Shown here: piece by piece, positions 40,848 to 41,929 of the stretch
How the letters are laid out: every line of letters begins with the position of its first letter
Numbering within the stretch: the stretch's first letter is position 1
Origin: an uncultured Verrucomicrobiota bacterium
GTDB taxonomy: Bacteria; Verrucomicrobiota; Verrucomicrobiia; Opitutales; Intestinicryptomonadaceae
Reading direction: 5' to 3'
DNA length: 41,929 bases
Assembly (NCBI GenBank): GCA_949293415.1
Contig: CASFDK010000029.1
Span: forward strand, 1 to 41,929
Notes under the pieces: generated by a model
Told to the model about the DNA's origin: nothing
The model's database searches: none
Seen by the model: the letters and a program-made list of their open reading frames with translations, nothing else
Made by a program: the position numbers and the translations under genes

Positions 40848-40878
40848 ACGGTTGCCGTATCGCGGCAGCCGTTTTTTT
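40848..40878 (+). terminator. Orphan intrinsic terminator behind the PEP-CTERM relic
   Basis: ACGGTTGCCG (40848-40857) pairs with CGGCAGCCGT (40863-40872) with one wobble, followed by seven T's. There is no intact plus-strand gene directly in front of it. Confidence 0.85.
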
Positions 40879-40910
40879 ACGACACAAGAACAAGCCCCCC
40901 GATATAGCGA

Positions 40911-40916
40911 TATAAT
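40911..40916 (+). promoter_or_regulatory. Possible -10 box upstream of the WbsX-like gene
   Basis: A perfect TATAAT lies 71 bases before the ATG at 40988, inside a direct repeat GATATAgcGATATAAT. No matching -35 is seen. The interval 40417-40987 otherwise holds only the two relics and the two terminators. Confidence 0.3.
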
Positions 40917-40987
40917 AGGCTCGACAACAAGCGCGAAAATTTCGACAATTTTCAAAGACATCACGCACTGAAATTTACTGCTAAAAA

Positions 40988-41929
40988 ATGAACTCCATCA
41001 AAAAATTCCGCATCGCAGCCAAGCTGCTCACGCTTCTTTGCGCCCTATTGACAACCGCATGCGCGTCGCAAGACGCGGCGGACTCAACCGCGCCGAAAAA
41101 ACAAAACTACGACATCGCCGCCTACTATTGGCCCGCCTACCACCCCGAACCGCGCTGGGCGGAACTGGGCGTTTTCGGCGACGGCAAGGGCGAATGGCAA
41201 AACGTCTACGAGGCAAAGCCCAAACACAAGGGACACGACCAACCGCGCGTTCCGCTGCTCGGATACGAAGACGAATCAGACCCCGCCGTGATGGCAAAGA
41301 AAATCGACATTGCAACATCGCACGGCGTAAACGTGATGATTTTCGACTGGTACTGGTTCGAAGACAAGCCCTTCCTCGAAAACGCCCTCGACCGCGGTTT
41401 TCTCGGCGCGTCCAACAGCGACAAAATGAAATTCTACCTGATGTGGGCAAACCACGACGTCAACCTGACGTGGAACAACAAGGTAGCCAAGAAAAGCGAA
41501 AAAGTGTTCTGGCGCGGCGGGGTTTCGTACGAGGTCTTCACACACATCGCCGACAGGGTTGTCGCAAAATATTTCAAGCAGCCCAACTACTACAAAATCG
41601 ACGGCAAACCCGTATTCTCGATTTACGAAATCAACACGTTCATCAAAGGAATCGGCGGAGTCGAAAACGCTAAAAAAGCGCTCAACTACCTGCGCAAAAA
41701 AGCGGACGAAGCGGGCACGGGCGTACACATCCAGACGATGGCGTGGAATCTGCCGCGCGGCTTGAAGGGAATCCCAGGAGACCCCGTACCGACCTCCGAC
41801 AAAATCTCGACATTCCTGGGAATCGACAGCTACACAAGCTACCAGTGGGTACACTACAAAGCCCCCAAGGGCGAACACAAAGACTGGATGAACTTCAACA
41901 TCGCCAACTGGGACAAGCTCGCCGCAAGC
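40988..41929 (+). CDS. GH99-like/WbsX-type lipoprotein, 3' end outside the window
   Basis: A frame open to the last base of the window: 314 codons, no stop. The N-terminus is a lipoprotein signal (KLLTLLCALLTTAC, lipobox LTTAC). The mature part starts with YDIAAYYWPAYHPEPRW, followed by GKGEWQNVYEAKPKHKGHDQ, QPRVPLLGYEDESDP, the VNVMIFDWYWFEDKPFLE segment and FYLMWANHD, which are the marks of the WbsX/GH99-like TIM-barrel family (PF14307). GH99 itself contains endo-alpha-mannosidases; WbsX-like proteins were first annotated in polysaccharide clusters as glycosyltransferases, and the activity of most is unknown. Secretion and the neighbouring hydrolases favour a glycan-cleaving role here. The family usually runs to 350-550 residues, so roughly a third may be missing. 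Confidence 0.82.
   Translation, partial: MNSIKKFRIAAKLLTLLCALLTTACASQDAADSTAPKKQNYDIAAYYWPAYHPEPRWAELGVFGDGKGEWQNVYEAKPKHKGHDQPRVPLLGYEDESDPAVMAKKIDIATSHGVNVMIFDWYWFEDKPFLENALDRGFLGASNSDKMKFYLMWANHDVNLTWNNKVAKKSEKVFWRGGVSYEVFTHIADRVVAKYFKQPNYYKIDGKPVFSIYEINTFIKGIGGVENAKKALNYLRKKADEAGTGVHIQTMAWNLPRGLKGIPGDPVPTSDKISTFLGIDSYTSYQWVHYKAPKGEHKDWMNFNIANWDKLAAS

Noticed and set aside
40523..40915. A 130-codon plus-strand frame across the relic region
   Set aside because: It reads through the FGE relic in antisense and through the PEP-CTERM relic in the wrong frame, contains no domain, and has no ribosome site.

Overview
The window looks like chromosome of a Verrucomicrobiota bacterium, probably a host- or gut-associated member of the Opitutae/Opitutales. 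The evidence is a PEP-CTERM protein whose tail starts with a VPEPSTYA-type motif, many secreted and lipoprotein glycoside hydrolases, a FabV-type enoyl reductase, and moderately high GC with strong third-position bias. That bias creates long antisense shadow frames. This placement is inferred from gene content, not from a marker-gene comparison. No rRNA, tRNA, CRISPR array, phage or insertion sequence was seen.

Left part (1-23.6 kb) is mostly housekeeping. In order: a secreted PEP-CTERM protein (182-1243); a small two-helix membrane protein between two intrinsic terminators (1303-1602); a polyprenyl diphosphate synthase (1744-2634); FabV (2715-3893); a minus-strand unit of two secreted TPR proteins and a membrane-anchored protein with a degenerate VWA-like domain (9712-4030); a three-gene nitrate/sulfonate/taurine-type ABC importer (9925-12474); a CPBP membrane protease joined to a U32 RNA-hydroxylase-type protein (12597-15423); and a UvrA paralogue that lacks the UvrB-binding insertion (15539-18013). 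A compact minus-strand operon follows: trxB, prmA, yhaM-like, rdgB and galM (22686-18133). A divergent tatD (22822-23625) lies next to it.

Right part (23.7 kb to the end) is a glycan-degradation locus. It encodes a clan GH-A-type hydrolase, a GH123-like/DUF4091 protein, a GH29 alpha-L-fucosidase-family protein with two altered active-site positions, two tandem paralogous GH42-like lipoproteins, a beta-propeller lipoprotein, a sialidase-like Asp-box protein, and the start of a GH99-like/WbsX-type lipoprotein that runs off the window. Predicted activities (fucose, galactose, GalNAc, sialic acid) would fit host mucin-type O-glycans. Each protein carries a signal peptide or lipobox. No transporter, SusC/D pair or local regulator is visible. 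Several of these genes have their own promoter-like sequence (TTGAC-type -35, 16-base spacer) and their own terminator, so the locus appears to be a series of short transcription units rather than one operon.

The least ordinary stretch is the 570-base interval 40417-40987. It holds two gene relics: a signal peptide fused in frame to the C-terminal tail of a formylglycine-generating-enzyme (SUMF1) domain whose start codon appears to have become ATA, and the last 16 codons of a PEP-CTERM sorting tail still followed by its terminator.
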